Both the position numbers and the translations under genes were made by a program. A DNA stretch of 64,000 nucleotides, from NCBI RefSeq assembly GCF_000226115.1, contig NC_016460.1:620001-684000 (forward strand), written 5' to 3'. The notes under the pieces are model-generated. The model made no database searches, was not told the origin of the DNA, and was given only the letters and a program-made list of their open reading frames with translations. The DNA comes from Thermothielavioides terrestris NRRL 8126 (lineage: Eukaryota > Ascomycota > Sordariomycetes > Sordariales > Chaetomiaceae). The stretch's first letter is position 1, and each line of letters opens with the position of its first letter. Below, in pieces: positions 53,711 to 64,000 of the stretch.

Positions 53711-55132
53711 ATGCCGTTGCGACAGGCGCCAAGAAAGATCCCGATTGCGCTGGCCGCCGTTGTCACCGTCGTTTTCCTGCTTTTCCAGTTCCGGCACAGC
53801 TCCGACGGCCAGCAACGATGGGCCTCATCCAGGGGCCGCCTCATGGGCGACATCCAGAACACAACCCTGGGTGTGAGTGTTTTTCACACACAACATACCC
53901 ATGGCACTCCCCCTTCCCCCAGTCTTCCATCTTACTCACCCAGCTGGGTTGGATCTTGCTCCCCGTGCTGCAACAACGTCCCTAATGCGATGGCATCGCC
54001 CTGCAGTTTGAGAAGATCTTCGTCGTCGGCCTGCCGTCGCGGACAGACCGCCGCGATGGCATGGTCTTGCAAGCCGCCCTGAGTAACATGCAGATCGAGT
54101 TCGTCGACGGCGTCATGGGCAAGGACGTCCCCGACAAGGCCATCCCCATGGCCAAGGGCCAGGAGCGTCTCAAGGACGCGTCCATCGGCTCGTGGCGTGC
54201 TCATATGAACGCGATCCGAGAGTAAGAGAGCCTCACCTCTCACTTCTGAGTCCCCTCTCCTACATCCGCTCCCCCGCGCCTTTGCTCAACCACCGCACAG
54301 AGTCGTCCAACGCAACCTGTCCACCGCGCTCATCCTCGAGGACGACATCGACTGGGACGTGCGCATCCGCGAGCAGCTGTACGACTTCGCGCTAGCCGCG
54401 CACGCCCTGACCCAGCCCCTACGCGGCAGCAGCCGGCATACGCCGTCGTACGCGGACCCGACCTACCCGCAGCCGGCGGCCGACTCACCGGGCACGGTGC
54501 CGGACCTGTCCTTCGACCGTCTCCCGGCCACCGAGCCGCCGACCTGGTCCCCCTACGGCGACCACTGGGACGTGCTCTGGATCGGGCACTGCGGGATGCA
54601 CTTCCCGTTCGAGAGCAGCGCGCACGTGCCCAAGCAGCGCATCATCCGGCTGCGCGACGAGACGGTGGCGCCGCACCGCCACCTGTGGACCTACAACATC
54701 CCCTTCACCCTCAAGGAGACCTACCCGGAGCACACGCGCGCCTACCACCACGTGCAGGAGGGCGTGTGCTCGCTCGGCTACGCCGTCACGCAGCGCGGCG
54801 CCCAGAAGCTGCTGTTCGAGGTCGGCCTCAAGGACGTCTCCGAGGCCTTCGACCTGCTGCTGCGCTACTACTGCGAGGGCGAGCAGGGCCGCGCCGGCGG
54901 CCGCCAGTGCCTGACCACCCAGCCGGGCCTGTTCCAGCACCACCGCGCCGTCGGGCCCATGACCGCCGAGAGCGACATCGGCGACCACGGCGATGGCTGG
55001 CGGGAAAAGCCCATGACCGACATGATACGGTGGAGCGTGCGGTTGAACGCCGACGTGCTGCTGGAGGGCGGCAGCGAGATGGTGGATCAGTTTGCGAACG
55101 ACGAGGAACAGTCCGGGCCGGGAAAAGATTAG
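53711..55132 (+). CDS. GT25-like glycosyltransferase, Golgi type II membrane protein
   Basis: Three exons: 53711-53872, 54007-54221 and 54301-55132, encoding 402 aa; all joins restore frame. A basic N-terminus and a single membrane anchor (PIALAAVVTVVFLLFQF) precede the GT25 (LPS glycosyltransferase-type) domain: FEKIFVVGLPSRTDRRDGM, then IEFVDGVMGKDV, then SIGSWRAHMNAIREVVQRNLSTALILEDDIDWD with the conserved ExD-type acidic motif. The later WDVLWIGHCGMHF, CSLGYAVTQRGAQKLLFE and YCLTTQPGLFQHHR-like segments fit the family C-terminal half. GT25 members transfer galactose or glucose to glycans; fungal substrates are not known. The topology suggests action in the Golgi lumen. Confidence 0.9.
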
Positions 55133-55791
55133 GGAGGTTGGTTGGGCATTGTCTTGTTTTTGCCTTTGTGTATAACTGTACGAACAGCATCTTGTGTCAC
55201 TTTGGATATGAACAGTACATATGGGTTGTAAACGACTACATGACTATTCCCGTGCGATGGCCCTCGGCATGTCCGCATGAAGGGTCAGGCGAAGATGTTG
55301 ACTGGGCCCCCATTGTCGACCGGTCGTACTGAAGCCTCGGACGGACCTAGTATACCGTCTCGGATCAGCTCTGGCTCGGTGGTCTTCCTCCCCGGTTGGT
55401 CGATTGTATGCCGCTTCCACCGGATACTTCCTCATGTCAACAGTCGCATTTCTCGACGTTAACACCGACAGCCCTCGACATTGGCTACGACAATACGTTT
55501 CTCAAGACGCATTGATATTGCCTACTCTCTATTGCAGACCAAACAAAAATCTGATTAGAACTTAGGACTAGAAACTAGGACGATGAGGATTAGCTCCCCG
55601 TCCATGATTTGATAGACCGAGGTCGTGATAGTATCAAACACTTCTGTATAGGTACTCTTCAGAGTAGCATTCAACCGCACTCGACAACACCGCCCAACGA
55701 CGCTCGCACACGCCGTGCTCCCGCCCCGAAGAAATCAAAACGGCCTCCTCAACATGGCGATGATTCTCCCGCCTCCCCCGCAAATCACCCC
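55133..55791. other. Convergent intergenic region
   Basis: 3' flanks of the GT25-like gene and the first Cys-rich gene. Nothing else is supported. Confidence 0.45.
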
Positions 55792-56226
55792 TCACTCCAC
55801 GTACCCGCCGCGCAGCCTGAACCCCCCGGCGACGGTGCGCCGTCGCGTGCCCCTCCGCTCCCACTCTCTCCTCCTCCTCCACCAGTACTGCCACGACAAC
55901 CTCCTCTGCCTCTCCGCCACCCAACAGTCCCCCCCCGCGGTCCCCCTCCGCCAGACCGCCCAGAGCGGATGCTGCACCCGCTCCACGCACCGCCGGCACA
56001 GGCCCGAGACGTCGATCTCTGCGAGGAAGTTGCCCGGCTCGTCCACCGCCGGACACGTCCGGCACGGCCCGGAGTGCGTGCCGCAGCACTCGACCGCGTC
56101 GAGAACCCAGCTCGCGGCGTTGTACGGCCGCACCCGCCCTGTCTCGGCGTCGAGGCACGGGCAGCCGCGGTCGCCGGCGACGGCGAGGCGGCAGAGTTTG
56201 ACGGGGCGGAGGACGATCTTGCACAT
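55792..56226 (-). CDS. Cys-rich small protein, paralogue-like to 57128-57691
   Basis: A single-exon 144-aa frame from MCKIVLRPVKLCRLA. Cysteines occur in the pattern CPCLD...AVECCGTHSGPCRTCPAVDEPGNF...DVSGLCRRC. The order CP-x-x-D, CCG-x-H-x-G-x-C-x-TCPA, and a later C-x-x-C recurs in the next gene downstream on the same strand, which points to an old tandem duplication. Paired CxxC-type cysteines suggest metal binding or disulphides. No signal peptide is visible, so an intracellular zinc-binding role is possible (inference). The C-terminus is Trp/Arg-rich and may be less constrained. Family unknown. Confidence 0.6.
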   Translation of the reverse strand: MCKIVLRPVKLCRLAVAGDRGCPCLDAETGRVRPYNAASWVLDAVECCGTHSGPCRTCPAVDEPGNFLAEIDVSGLCRRCVERVQHPLWAVWRRGTAGGDCWVAERQRRLSWQYWWRRRREWERRGTRRRTVAGGFRLRGGYVE

Positions 56227-57127
56227 TTTGTTGTTGTTGTTCTTGTTGTTGCTGTTGGTGGTGTTGTTGTTGTGGTTGTTGTTGGAGCTCCTTCCTGGCC
56301 TGGTTCGGGGAGAGGTTAGCTGGAGCCGGGACGGGCGTGAACCTCGCGGCGGGCGTGAACCTCGCGGCGGGTGCTAGCAGTGAGCACTTCGAGGAGCTTA
56401 CCGAAAGGAGCTGCGGGCCCAGGTAAAAGAACTTGAAGAGCGAGTTGTAAAGATGCTGTTGATGGAGTGCGCCGTGTCTGTCACTGTGACACGCGATTAG
56501 CAGGATGAAGGTTACCGAGACGCAGGGAAGACGCTGGGGGAAGATCAGACTATAAATACATCCAGCACTCTGGCACATGCTATAGAAACAGCCTCAGATC
56601 AGCCTGGCACATGCTCTGGCATCATTATATGCTCACTGGGCACACTATTTTTTTTTTTTTTTTTTCCCTCTCTTGTCAACATAAAAAAAAAAAAAAAAAA
56701 AAAAGAAGTTAAGATTTATTACGACAGGCTGCAGGACCGGGACCAATCCAATGCTCATATGACGATGGAGCACATGCCTCACTCCGGGTTGTTGGCATGA
56801 CGTGTGCATATGCGAGTTGGCTTCACTTGTTTGCAGGTGGCCCTTCGGATAAGAGGGTCAGGTCATACCAGTTGTTGCGTTATCAAGTTCATTGACAAGG
56901 TACCTAGCAATCTTAGGCAGCCTCAAGGCGAGCTTCTTCAGTGAGCTCGGCAATCGGAAAGCAAGGCAGCAAATACATGTCTCCATCCCGGAGATGCCTC
57001 TTCTCCTCCTCCCGCCTCAGTGACAATCCTAGTCATAAAGATCCATGGTTGCCTCCTCGTGTTCCTCCCCCCGCGACTTTCCCCGCCTAGTGCTCCATCC
57101 TAGCTTTCTCTCACAGCGTCCGCCCTC
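56227..57127. other. Intergenic region with opposed T and A tracts
   Basis: No gene is supported. A run of 18 T at 56648-56665 and a run of 22 A at 56683-56704 face each other across a 17-base spacer and could form a hairpin. The A run could also be the tail of a retroposed copy. Confidence 0.5.
56648..56704. repeat. Opposed poly-T / poly-A tracts
   Basis: 18 consecutive T, a 17-base CT/A-rich spacer, then 22 consecutive A. Such arrays are prone to length errors in sequencing. Confidence 0.9.
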
Positions 57128-57691
57128 TTAATGTCCCTCCTTGACCTGGCACTCCGGGCAGCCGCAGACCTCGCCGAACTCCCCGTCCTCAGCCTCAGCC
57201 TGACAGTCCGGGCAACCGCACACCTCATCCGCCCACTCTTCCGCGCCCTCACCCTCATTCTCATCTGCCGTCTCCTCCCAACCACCAATCATCTCCTCTT
57301 CCTCTTCCTCTTCCTCTTGCTCCTCCTCATTCCTCTCCCGATCCTGCTCCACACTCATCATCAGGTTCTCCTCCCTGAGCAGAGCCTCATCGCGCCTCTT
57401 CTGCTCCGCCAGCAAGGCCTCCTCCTCCTCCAGCTCCCTCATCAGCCGCGCGCCGCAGGGGTCGCACGCGAGCGCGCACGCGTCGAACACCTCGATGGCG
57501 GCCGGGTCGGCAAACAGCGCCGGGCACGTGACGCAGTCGCCCGCGTGGTTGCCGCAGCACACCCACGCCATCTGCTGCCACAGCGACGCGAAGACGTGCA
57601 CGTTGCCCGTGGCCGGGTCGTAGTGCGGGCACTGCGGGTTGCCGGCCAGCGACTCCGGGCAGAGGAAGCGGATGTAGCGGCCCCTGCACAT
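57128..57691 (-). CDS. Cys-rich acidic small protein with CGCPxCQ repeats
   Basis: A single-exon 187-aa frame from MCRGRYIRFLCPESL. The N-terminal half repeats the Cys layout of the neighbour at 55792-56226: CPHYDPATG, VCCGNHAGDCVTCPALFADP and ACALACDPCGARL. It continues into a long charged helix with Glu runs (ELEEEEALLAEQKRRDEALLREE; EEEQEEEEEEEEM) likely to be coiled coil. The end carries two copies of a short Cys motif, VCGCPDCQ and VCGCPECQ, separated by an acidic spacer. The CxCxxC arrangement suggests a metal ligand set. An upstream in-frame extension exists, but the MC start matches the paralogue's MC start. Function unknown; no signal peptide. Confidence 0.65.
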   Translation of the reverse strand: MCRGRYIRFLCPESLAGNPQCPHYDPATGNVHVFASLWQQMAWVCCGNHAGDCVTCPALFADPAAIEVFDACALACDPCGARLMRELEEEEALLAEQKRRDEALLREENLMMSVEQDRERNEEEQEEEEEEEEMIGGWEETADENEGEGAEEWADEVCGCPDCQAEAEDGEFGEVCGCPECQVKEGH

Positions 57692-58670
57692 GGTTGTGTT
57701 GGTTTTCTTCTTGAGGTTTTGTTGGGGTGTTAATGGGTGAGTGCTTTGGTAGGGGTGGGCGTGTTTGGTTTGCGGGTTGGTGAGGGTTGCGGTTGCTGTT
57801 GACTTGGGGTTGGTGAGCAGAGGGCTGCTTTGGGTTGGTGTCGATGGGTGAAGAGAGAGGAAGTGTGTGGGAGGTGGTTTGCGGCTCAAGGCACCATGAG
57901 GCATTCCAAGTTGGGCAGAGGAGAACCAATGTTAAATAAGGCTGGTGGTTGCAGTTTCAGAGTGTGTCCTGTCATCTGTTGGGCTCGACTCATTTGGGCC
58001 CATCCGTCTTGTTTTCGGACTGATGAGCAGTCCTGGAACAAGCTTCAGGATGTAAAGACTCGGCTAGTATGTGAGGTTGAAACACTCAAGGCCGTCCCGA
58101 CACTATCTTCTTGTCAACAGCTCGAAGTGGCATTTATCTGGGCATTTAGATTCAATTAAGATAAACAAATAACCGCGTTGTTGCGTGCTGAGAGGTGTCG
58201 TGCCGGGTTCCTGCGGTGGTCTGAAGGTTTGAGCTGGATGCCCAGCCCAGCTTTGCTTCCCATAACATGCCAATAGAGCACCTAGTTCATTCACTTACAT
58301 GGTGCAATCTTCTACGAGTCCTTTGGGATCCTGCCAACACCTCGGCTGTTCCCATCAATACCGATAACTACTCGTCGGTGAAGAAAGGGGCGGTCCAGGA
58401 ATTTGGGGGTTAGGGTTGCAAACTATCCCTCCCCTGGCCTGTCGACATCCAGGTGGCTGAATGAATCGCATCTTGCTGCCTGCCGAACCATCCTCATCTG
58501 GCAAGCATTGCGTGGCCGCAGAGAAGGACACGTTTTGATGTCCCATGTTCCCTTCAGCCGTCTTGTGAAGCTTTAAGGGGGCCTCCCAGTCCGCCGGGCT
58601 GCTCCTGGACATATTACGGTTTGTGCTGCTGGTCACATATCAATTTGTTTGACGCATTGTCGCCGTCGCC
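57692..58670. other. Divergent intergenic region
   Basis: Upstream regions of the second Cys-rich gene (minus) and the 798-aa gene (plus). No further gene is supported. Confidence 0.45.
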
Positions 58671-61182
58671 ATGCCGCTAAACTGGCCATATTCACTCCGA
58701 CCTCGTGCTCTCAAGGACAACAAGCTCCTTGGGAATGTCGCTCCTCAGTTCTCGGTCTTCGTCTGTGGCCGTGATCCGTCCAAAATAACGACTCCCTCAT
58801 CGCTGAGATGGCAGGTTGGCCCAGTGCCGGACCCGCGCGTGAACACTGTTTCCGTGCCCATGTCGGGCTTTCCGGTCCCGTTCTATCGATACACTGACCT
58901 AGGAAGCGGACACCCCGCCGCTATTCGTGCGTAACCGAGTCTCTCCCTCCACTTGACTCGAGAAGCTGAAACCTCATCTCGTCCTAGCGCCCGGCCACCT
59001 CCACGGGGCTCTGAACCTCTCCGGAGGCAAGTCAGGAATCTTATTCGTCCACGATGCCACCAGCCCTGAAGTCGAGGACTCCATCCGGTGCCTGCACCGC
59101 CACGTCGAGCTGCTGTTGCGCTACGGCGGCCGGGGCGTCGTCGTCATCGTCAACAGTCCTTCCAGGGCCGACGTTGCCAGTGACTGGGAGGAGGTGGTAG
59201 CACGCTTTGAGGCCGAGCTACATGGATACTCAGAGGTCTTTGAGTGGCGCGTGCGCGCAATGCCGGTTGAGGACGCTTACCGAGTGGTTGCCGAAACTCT
59301 GCTCGCGTTTCCTCTAGTTTCGCCCAACCTCTGGGCAGCAAAACGCTCTCCTGACAAGCACGAGGTCGGTGATTTCTGGGATGCGTTCCACACCGGCAGC
59401 ATTTTTCCATGGAGACACAGAGGCTACCTTCGAGCTGCCTATATAACCCTGGTGGATCCTGCGAACAGGGACGACGGCCTGCTTGAAGTGGCGACCAAGT
59501 TTGCCGCCGATGTGAACAGCTTCAAACAAAGGAACTTCAACTCCAAGCCCCAGCCAGAGTCGAGGTGAGTTTGAGCTGTCCCCAACGCCTCTGCCTTCCT
59601 GCGGCTTACGGGACTCAGGACCCTCACCGTCTTCTGGCTCTACCATGTCAAGCTAGCCATCACGGTGATGCATGCCGATCAGTGGCAGTACCCCCAACTG
59701 GAGGAGTTCGAAAGGGTCTTCCATTACGTCCCCGAACTTGTGGATGACACGCTTCCCAGCCTGTATTACAGTCGAGACTGCTTGACGTCCGAGTATGCCG
59801 AGAACTTCTGGATGCTGCCCGATCTGCGCTCCCTGTTTGAGCCGCCACCTCAGGAGGTCCTCCCTAGGTTCCGCGAGCAGTTCACCAAGAAGAATTCTGA
59901 GGACCCCGACCGTCTCTTGCGCTTCGCCTTCGCTGTGGTGCAGCGGTACCTCCGCCCTGGTGAGACGCGCCTCCGTAGCTGGTTCATCAACCTGGCTTTT
60001 TCCTCGCTTGAGCGGCACACTTTGCGGCAAAGGACCACGCACCCGATCGTCCCCCGGTACTCTGTCACGCAGTCATACTTTTACTTGCAACTTGCACACG
60101 CTGCCCTCTCGCAGCTCCTTGCCACCGGTGAGCCCGAGTCCATCCAGGCGATGAGCTTCCCGCTGTTCAAGGAGACATTTCACATCTCTCCATCAGCCTG
60201 GAGAACCTACTACAGTCCGGAGCTGTGGGACAGCCTCAAAGCCCGAGCTGCGTTCGTCCCGCCGGACCTAAGGCCGCTCCCCGACACGGTGCCGCCGATC
60301 AGCGACACCATCGACACCGCGACCCCTTCTTCCGTCTCCAACGAGCCGCTCCGAAAACAAGGTCTCCTCCCCGAGCTACCCCCGCTCGAAGTCCTGCACT
60401 TCCACCAAGCCGTCCTCCTCGAAGAAGCCAAGACCATCCCACCGACCCTCACCGCCAACGACGTCACCACCCACGCCCACCTCCTCAAGTACATCCACGC
60501 CCACATCGTCCTGCCCTCCGTCCAGACCACACCCTTCCGCGACCCCCTCCCGCTGGCACAGCGCCATCTCAGCCTCCTCAGCTCCTCCTCCTCGCCGCTG
60601 CCCAGAACCCACCTCAGATTCTACCTCGCCCTGACCCTCCACAGCCTCCGCCTCAGCCGCCACCAAGCGACACACAAACACAAAGACGAACCCCCCGCGC
60701 CGCCACCAGGCCCCGTGATCTGGGGCCCGTTCTCCCCTGCCACGTCGCCGCCGAACAATAACCCCTACTCCATGCCGAACCTCCCCCGCTTGCCCGACTC
60801 GGGAGGGGATCATCTGACTGAGTGGATGGCTAGGATGGCGGAGTTTGAGGGGTGGTGTACCGGCGAGTGGGGACTGGTGTTGTGTTGGGACGAGGCGTGG
60901 AAGGTGGAGGGGGCTGAGGCGAGGTTTGGGGCGGATAAGATGCTTGTCGAGGAGGCGTGGGGTCGTGGTGGGGTTGTTGGTGATGATCAAGAGGTGGGTG
61001 GGAAGAAGAAGGTAGAGGAGGAGGAGGGGAAGAAGGTTGAGGAAGTAGGTGCGGTGGTGGATGCTGGGAAGGTGGGTGATACTGGGGTTGATAGTGACGG
61101 AGAAGATGGCGAGACCCTTGTGGCGGATGGCGGTGACGATGACGACGAGTGGGAAGTGGTGTCGCAGGATACGCTCTGTTAG
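58671..61182 (+). CDS. Large hypothetical protein, acidic C-terminus
   Basis: Three exons: 58671-58926, 58988-59564 and 59619-61182, encoding 798 aa. Introns of 61 and 54 bases start GTGCGT and GTGAGT, and the frame is kept across both. The N-terminal region (SLRPRALKDNKLLGNVAPQFSVFVCG) contains what looks like a Rossmann-like alternation (GILFVHDAT, then GGRGVVVIVNSPS), but no known motif is complete. The middle has a conserved-looking helical section (YAENFWMLPDLRSLFEPP; FAFAVVQRYLRPGETRLRSWFINLAF; QSYFYLQLAHAALSQLLATG). The C-terminal 130 residues are low complexity: a WxxEW segment, then Lys/Glu and Asp runs ending DDDDEWEVVSQDTLC. No signal peptide or membrane helix. I do not recognise the family; clean splicing and length make it a real gene. 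Confidence 0.8.
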
Positions 61183-62186
61183 TGCCCTAGTGGCATCTTG
61201 AAAAGGGGTCGTTGGGTATAGGAGGATAAAATCATGGTAGCGATAGCTAGTCACCTTGTGGTAAAGAGTCGAAACAAAGGATTGTGTCTATTGTATACTA
61301 GTGCTTGGCTGTGTTGCTGCTTTGTATAGGGTCCCACTTGAATCTTCAGCGCTGCTTGCAAGTAGCAGCTGGCTGATCGCATTGTTCTCGGTCTCCGAGC
61401 TATGTTTCATAACAGCGAGCAGCTGCAAGGGGTCTCCGTTGTGCCACCACGTGTCGCCGTGCCAGTCTCGCACCCCATTGCTAACTAGGTAGGTTACGTT
61501 AGACGTGCGGCGGTTGGTCGCACAGCTGCCACGGTTGACAACTCTGTGTGTCATAGTCACGACCAGTAGGTATGTAAGGTAGTTCAAACGGCAGCCGTTC
61601 GCTTCACAGTCTGCCTCTTTCCGCAACTTCCCGCTGGGACCGTAGTAACAGACCCATCCCTTGAGCGCCATCACAAACATCAGAACTTTAATCGACCGTC
61701 GCTGGTGCCGCCTCAGCCCACGTCAGCAAGGCGCCAACCGCCGTAACATCTCCCACAGTCCGAGTACTCTTATAGAGAGGTCTGGTGTTTCAGATTTAAG
61801 AGAAGCATTCAGAGCGGGGGCCGAACAAATTGCATGGCGACATAGCTTCGTACCCAAGAGCTGAGTCTTCTGACTTGACATCTGGCCAGCCCTGCGTAAC
61901 CTGACCACAAGGCGTACCCGGGGATCGGGTTTCCACGCATCCGGCACCATGGTAGCTGATCCCGTGGAGTTGGACACAATCCCGAAATATGCACTCATGA
62001 CACGGTGTGACAATTTTCTACGACTTTCGATAATATCATGATTATCCCGAGTCACAGAGGGGTAGGTAACCACTCAGAGGAAGAATAGTGTCTGATATAT
62101 TCTCTCGCTTGGTACCCAACAACGCTGTCTTGTGGTTATCAGCTCCTTGCGACAACCACTTGTACCGCATAATGGGGTATCATGCT
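61183..62186. other. Convergent intergenic region
   Basis: 3' flanks of the 798-aa gene and of the MFS transporter. A minus-strand frame of about 130 codons at 61680-61288 starts with ATG but shows no domain, so I do not call it. Confidence 0.45.
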
Positions 62187-64000
62187 CTAATAGACATAGC
62201 GGAATGTAATAGCCCTGTCACCTTGGTCCTCGAGCTCCGCGGGGGTGCACGTATCCAGTGCACCGTTTTCAATCTTACGTGCCCGCTTCTTGTTCTCGGC
62301 GTGGTAGCCAACCAGTAGAGTCAGCGAAGCGATAATGCCGGCAACAATGAAGCCGAGCTCGAGACCGTGTCCGAGGCGGTACCCGGGGGCGTCGCGCGCA
62401 CGGTAGAAGTTGGATGCCATGGCCTGCCGTATACGTCAGCTGTCCGCATCAGTTCTTCGTTTTGAACAACAGTGTCGACTTACGCCCCCCAGATTCCCTA
62501 CGCCAATCTGCAGCGCCATGCCGACCGATCGCTTCAACGACCCAGCCAGGTTGTTCGCGAGCCAAGCAATAACGCCCGGGAAGGCGGGGAAGATGGCGCA
62601 GGCGGCAACAAAGACTCCGCCATAGACAACGCGCGGGTTCTCCTTGGGGTCGGTGGTAATGCATATTGCAAACCCGACAAGCATCATCAGCATGAAGCCG
62701 AGGATGAAAGGGCTGCGTTTCCCCAACCTGTCCGAGCAATATGCTACCACGACAGCAAGTATCGCAGCCGTGATGTAGATGGGAACCGTCATGAGCTGGG
62801 CTTGGCTGCTTTGGTAGCCAAGCTGGTGGATGATGGTCGGCAGAAACAGCGAGATGCCATACAAAGGGCACACCACCTGGCGGTGTCTGTGTTAGCCGAG
62901 GTTCAGGAGAGGTGGAAAAGGGGGCACGTCAGCTTACACCCCAGTAGACGAAAATATTGACCCAGATCTGCCAGTCGAGAAAGGCGTCGACAACATATTT
63001 CCACTTGAACTCGTCTGTCTGGGCGACTTGAGCACGACCCGGGTCCTGGGTCTGGCCCTGATATTTGAGCCGGTAGATGACAAACGCCCGCTCCTCCTCG
63101 GTCAAGAACCCGGCCGTCTCCGGGAAGTCATACAACGCGAAGAAGGCGATCGTGGCGACGGCAACCGTAGCGATTCCTTCGCAGCCATCATCAGCAACCG
63201 CCCAGGCCACGCACCGAACATGCCACACAACATACCCTCGAGGATGAAGATCCACTGCCACCCATGCAGCCCTCCCACGCCGTCCATCTTCCCAATCGCG
63301 AACGCCAGCAGTCCGCTGAACGCTCCCGCAACACTGGCCGCGCTGAAGAACATGGCCTGCCGCAGCTGGATCTCCTCGCGCCTGTACCAATTCGTCAGAT
63401 AGTATGCCACGCCGGGGAACAAGCCGGCCTCGGCCACGCCCAGGACGATGCGCGTGCACAGGAGGCCAGCAAAGTCCCTCACGATGCCCATGAGCGTCAT
63501 GACGACGCCCCACGCCACCATGATGGCGGGCAGCCAGACGGAAGGGCGCACTCGCTTCAGCATCAGGTTGCTGGGCACCTCGAAGGCGGCGTGGGTGAAG
63601 AAGAAGGCGGTCAGGCACCAGTTGTACTGATCGTCGGTCAGGCAGAGGTTTTCCTGCAGACCTTCGATCTTGGCGTTGCCGATGTTGCCGCCTGAGGGGG
63701 GTTCATAAGAGGTGAGAACAGGCAGCAGAAAAGGTTGGTCGTAAAGTGCGGCAGGTGTTCACGTACGGTCGAGGAATGAGAGCAGATAGAGGAGGGCCAG
63801 CATGGGGATGAGGCGCATATCCATCTATTCCGGCCCGGTCAGCATTAACCGGATGGTGTGGCGTCGGGCCAGACGTGCCTTGCGCAGAATGGCCTTTTCA
63901 TTCGGGTGCGAAAATTGTTCAAGCGTCACTGGTGGCGGCGACTCGCCGTCGACCTGCTCGACGTCAAGTCGAGCGTTTGACTGCGCAGCCGAGCCATTGT
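62187..64000 (-). CDS. MFS transporter, anion:cation symporter (Dal5/allantoate permease-like), 5' partial
   Basis: Exons on the minus strand: beyond 64000 to 63879, then 63824-63767, 63691-63236, 63176-62938, 62876-62484 and 62423-62187. The 5' end lies outside the window. The protein has about 12 membrane helices with family landmarks: MDMRLIPMLALLYLLSFLDRGNIGNAKIEGL at helix 1, then LMLKRVRPSVWLPAIMVAWGVVMTLMG, GVAEAGLFPGVAYYLTNWYRREE, WQWIFILEG, the central loop FPETAGFLTEEERAFVIYRLK, and NNLAGSLKRSVGMALQIGVGNLGG near helix 11. The family imports organic anions such as allantoate, nicotinate, pantothenate or vitamins; which one cannot be told. Intron 1 appears to be a GC-AG intron (AAG|GCACGT...GCTGAC...TAG, 63878-63825). 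Read through, it would put a TAG just before MDMRL; spliced, it gives ILRK|MDMRLIPML. Confidence 0.9.
63825..63878 (-). other. Probable GC-AG intron in the MFS gene
   Basis: 54 bases beginning GCACGT after CGCAAG, with a GCTGAC branch point 10-15 bases before TAG|ATG. Removing it joins EKAILRK to MDMRLIPML, which matches the usual helix-1 entry of this transporter family and removes an in-frame TAG. Confidence 0.7.

Noticed and set aside
61288..61680. Minus-strand frame of about 130 codons with ATG
   Set aside because: No recognisable domain or splice context, located in a 3' flank.
1..64000. CRISPR array, bacterial operon or riboswitch
   Set aside because: The window is eukaryotic: spliced genes, fungal families and no regularly spaced repeats.

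Overview
This window looks like nuclear DNA of a filamentous ascomycete, most likely a Sordariomycete and plausibly Sordariales (inference). The evidence is short GT..AG introns (about 55-175 bases) with CTGAC/CTAAC-like branch points and GC-rich coding sequence. The gene families are typically fungal: GT32, GT25, GH55, a fungal rhodopsin-fold membrane protein, Dal5-type MFS, FIT/Scs3 and Apa2. One AT-rich retroelement is mutated in the manner of repeat-induced point mutation (RIP). Gene order gives no sign of a biosynthetic cluster; most genes look like independent housekeeping or cell-surface functions.

Layout. 0.8-6.3 kb: GT32 mannosyltransferase (+), tRNA-Val (-), a small hypothetical gene (+) and a Tautomerase_3 enzyme (-). 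7.7-15.1 kb is a zone of decayed genes: a small broken ORF, a possible PD-(D/E)XK-like gene with a disrupted 5' end, a truncated WSC-domain gene facing a truncated GH55-like gene, and a Thr-rich GPI-type relic. 15.6-19.1 kb: EMC4 (with a one-base frame break), a membrane-protein fragment, a 378-bp inverted-repeat element carrying degenerate telomere-like repeats, and a five-exon membrane protein (-). 20.4-21.5 kb: aminoglycoside-phosphotransferase-fold kinase (-). 23.67-32.19 kb: a complete 8.5-kb Ty3/Gypsy element with 221-bp LTRs and a 5-bp target duplication, dense in transition-type damage. 32.2-36.1 kb: no supported gene.

36.1-50.8 kb: Myb/SANT-like protein (+), Apa2 Ap4A phosphorylase (-), FIT lipid-droplet/ER protein (-), secreted GH55 exo-beta-1,3-glucanase (-) and an F-box/WD40 protein (-). 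52.4-64 kb: broken Kre9/Knh1-like surface protein (-), GT25-like glycosyltransferase (+), two Cys-rich paralogue-like small proteins (-), a 798-residue protein of unknown function (+), and an MFS transporter (-) that runs off the right edge and seems to use a GC-AG intron.

A recurring theme is single-base frame breaks in otherwise well-preserved genes (EMC4, Kre9-like, GH55-like, Thr-rich protein, the 8-9.5 kb gene). Some are surely decay, but the one in EMC4, normally a conserved single-copy gene, raises the possibility of assembly indels. Exon coordinates were worked out by hand from splice consensus and reading frame; no database search was possible.
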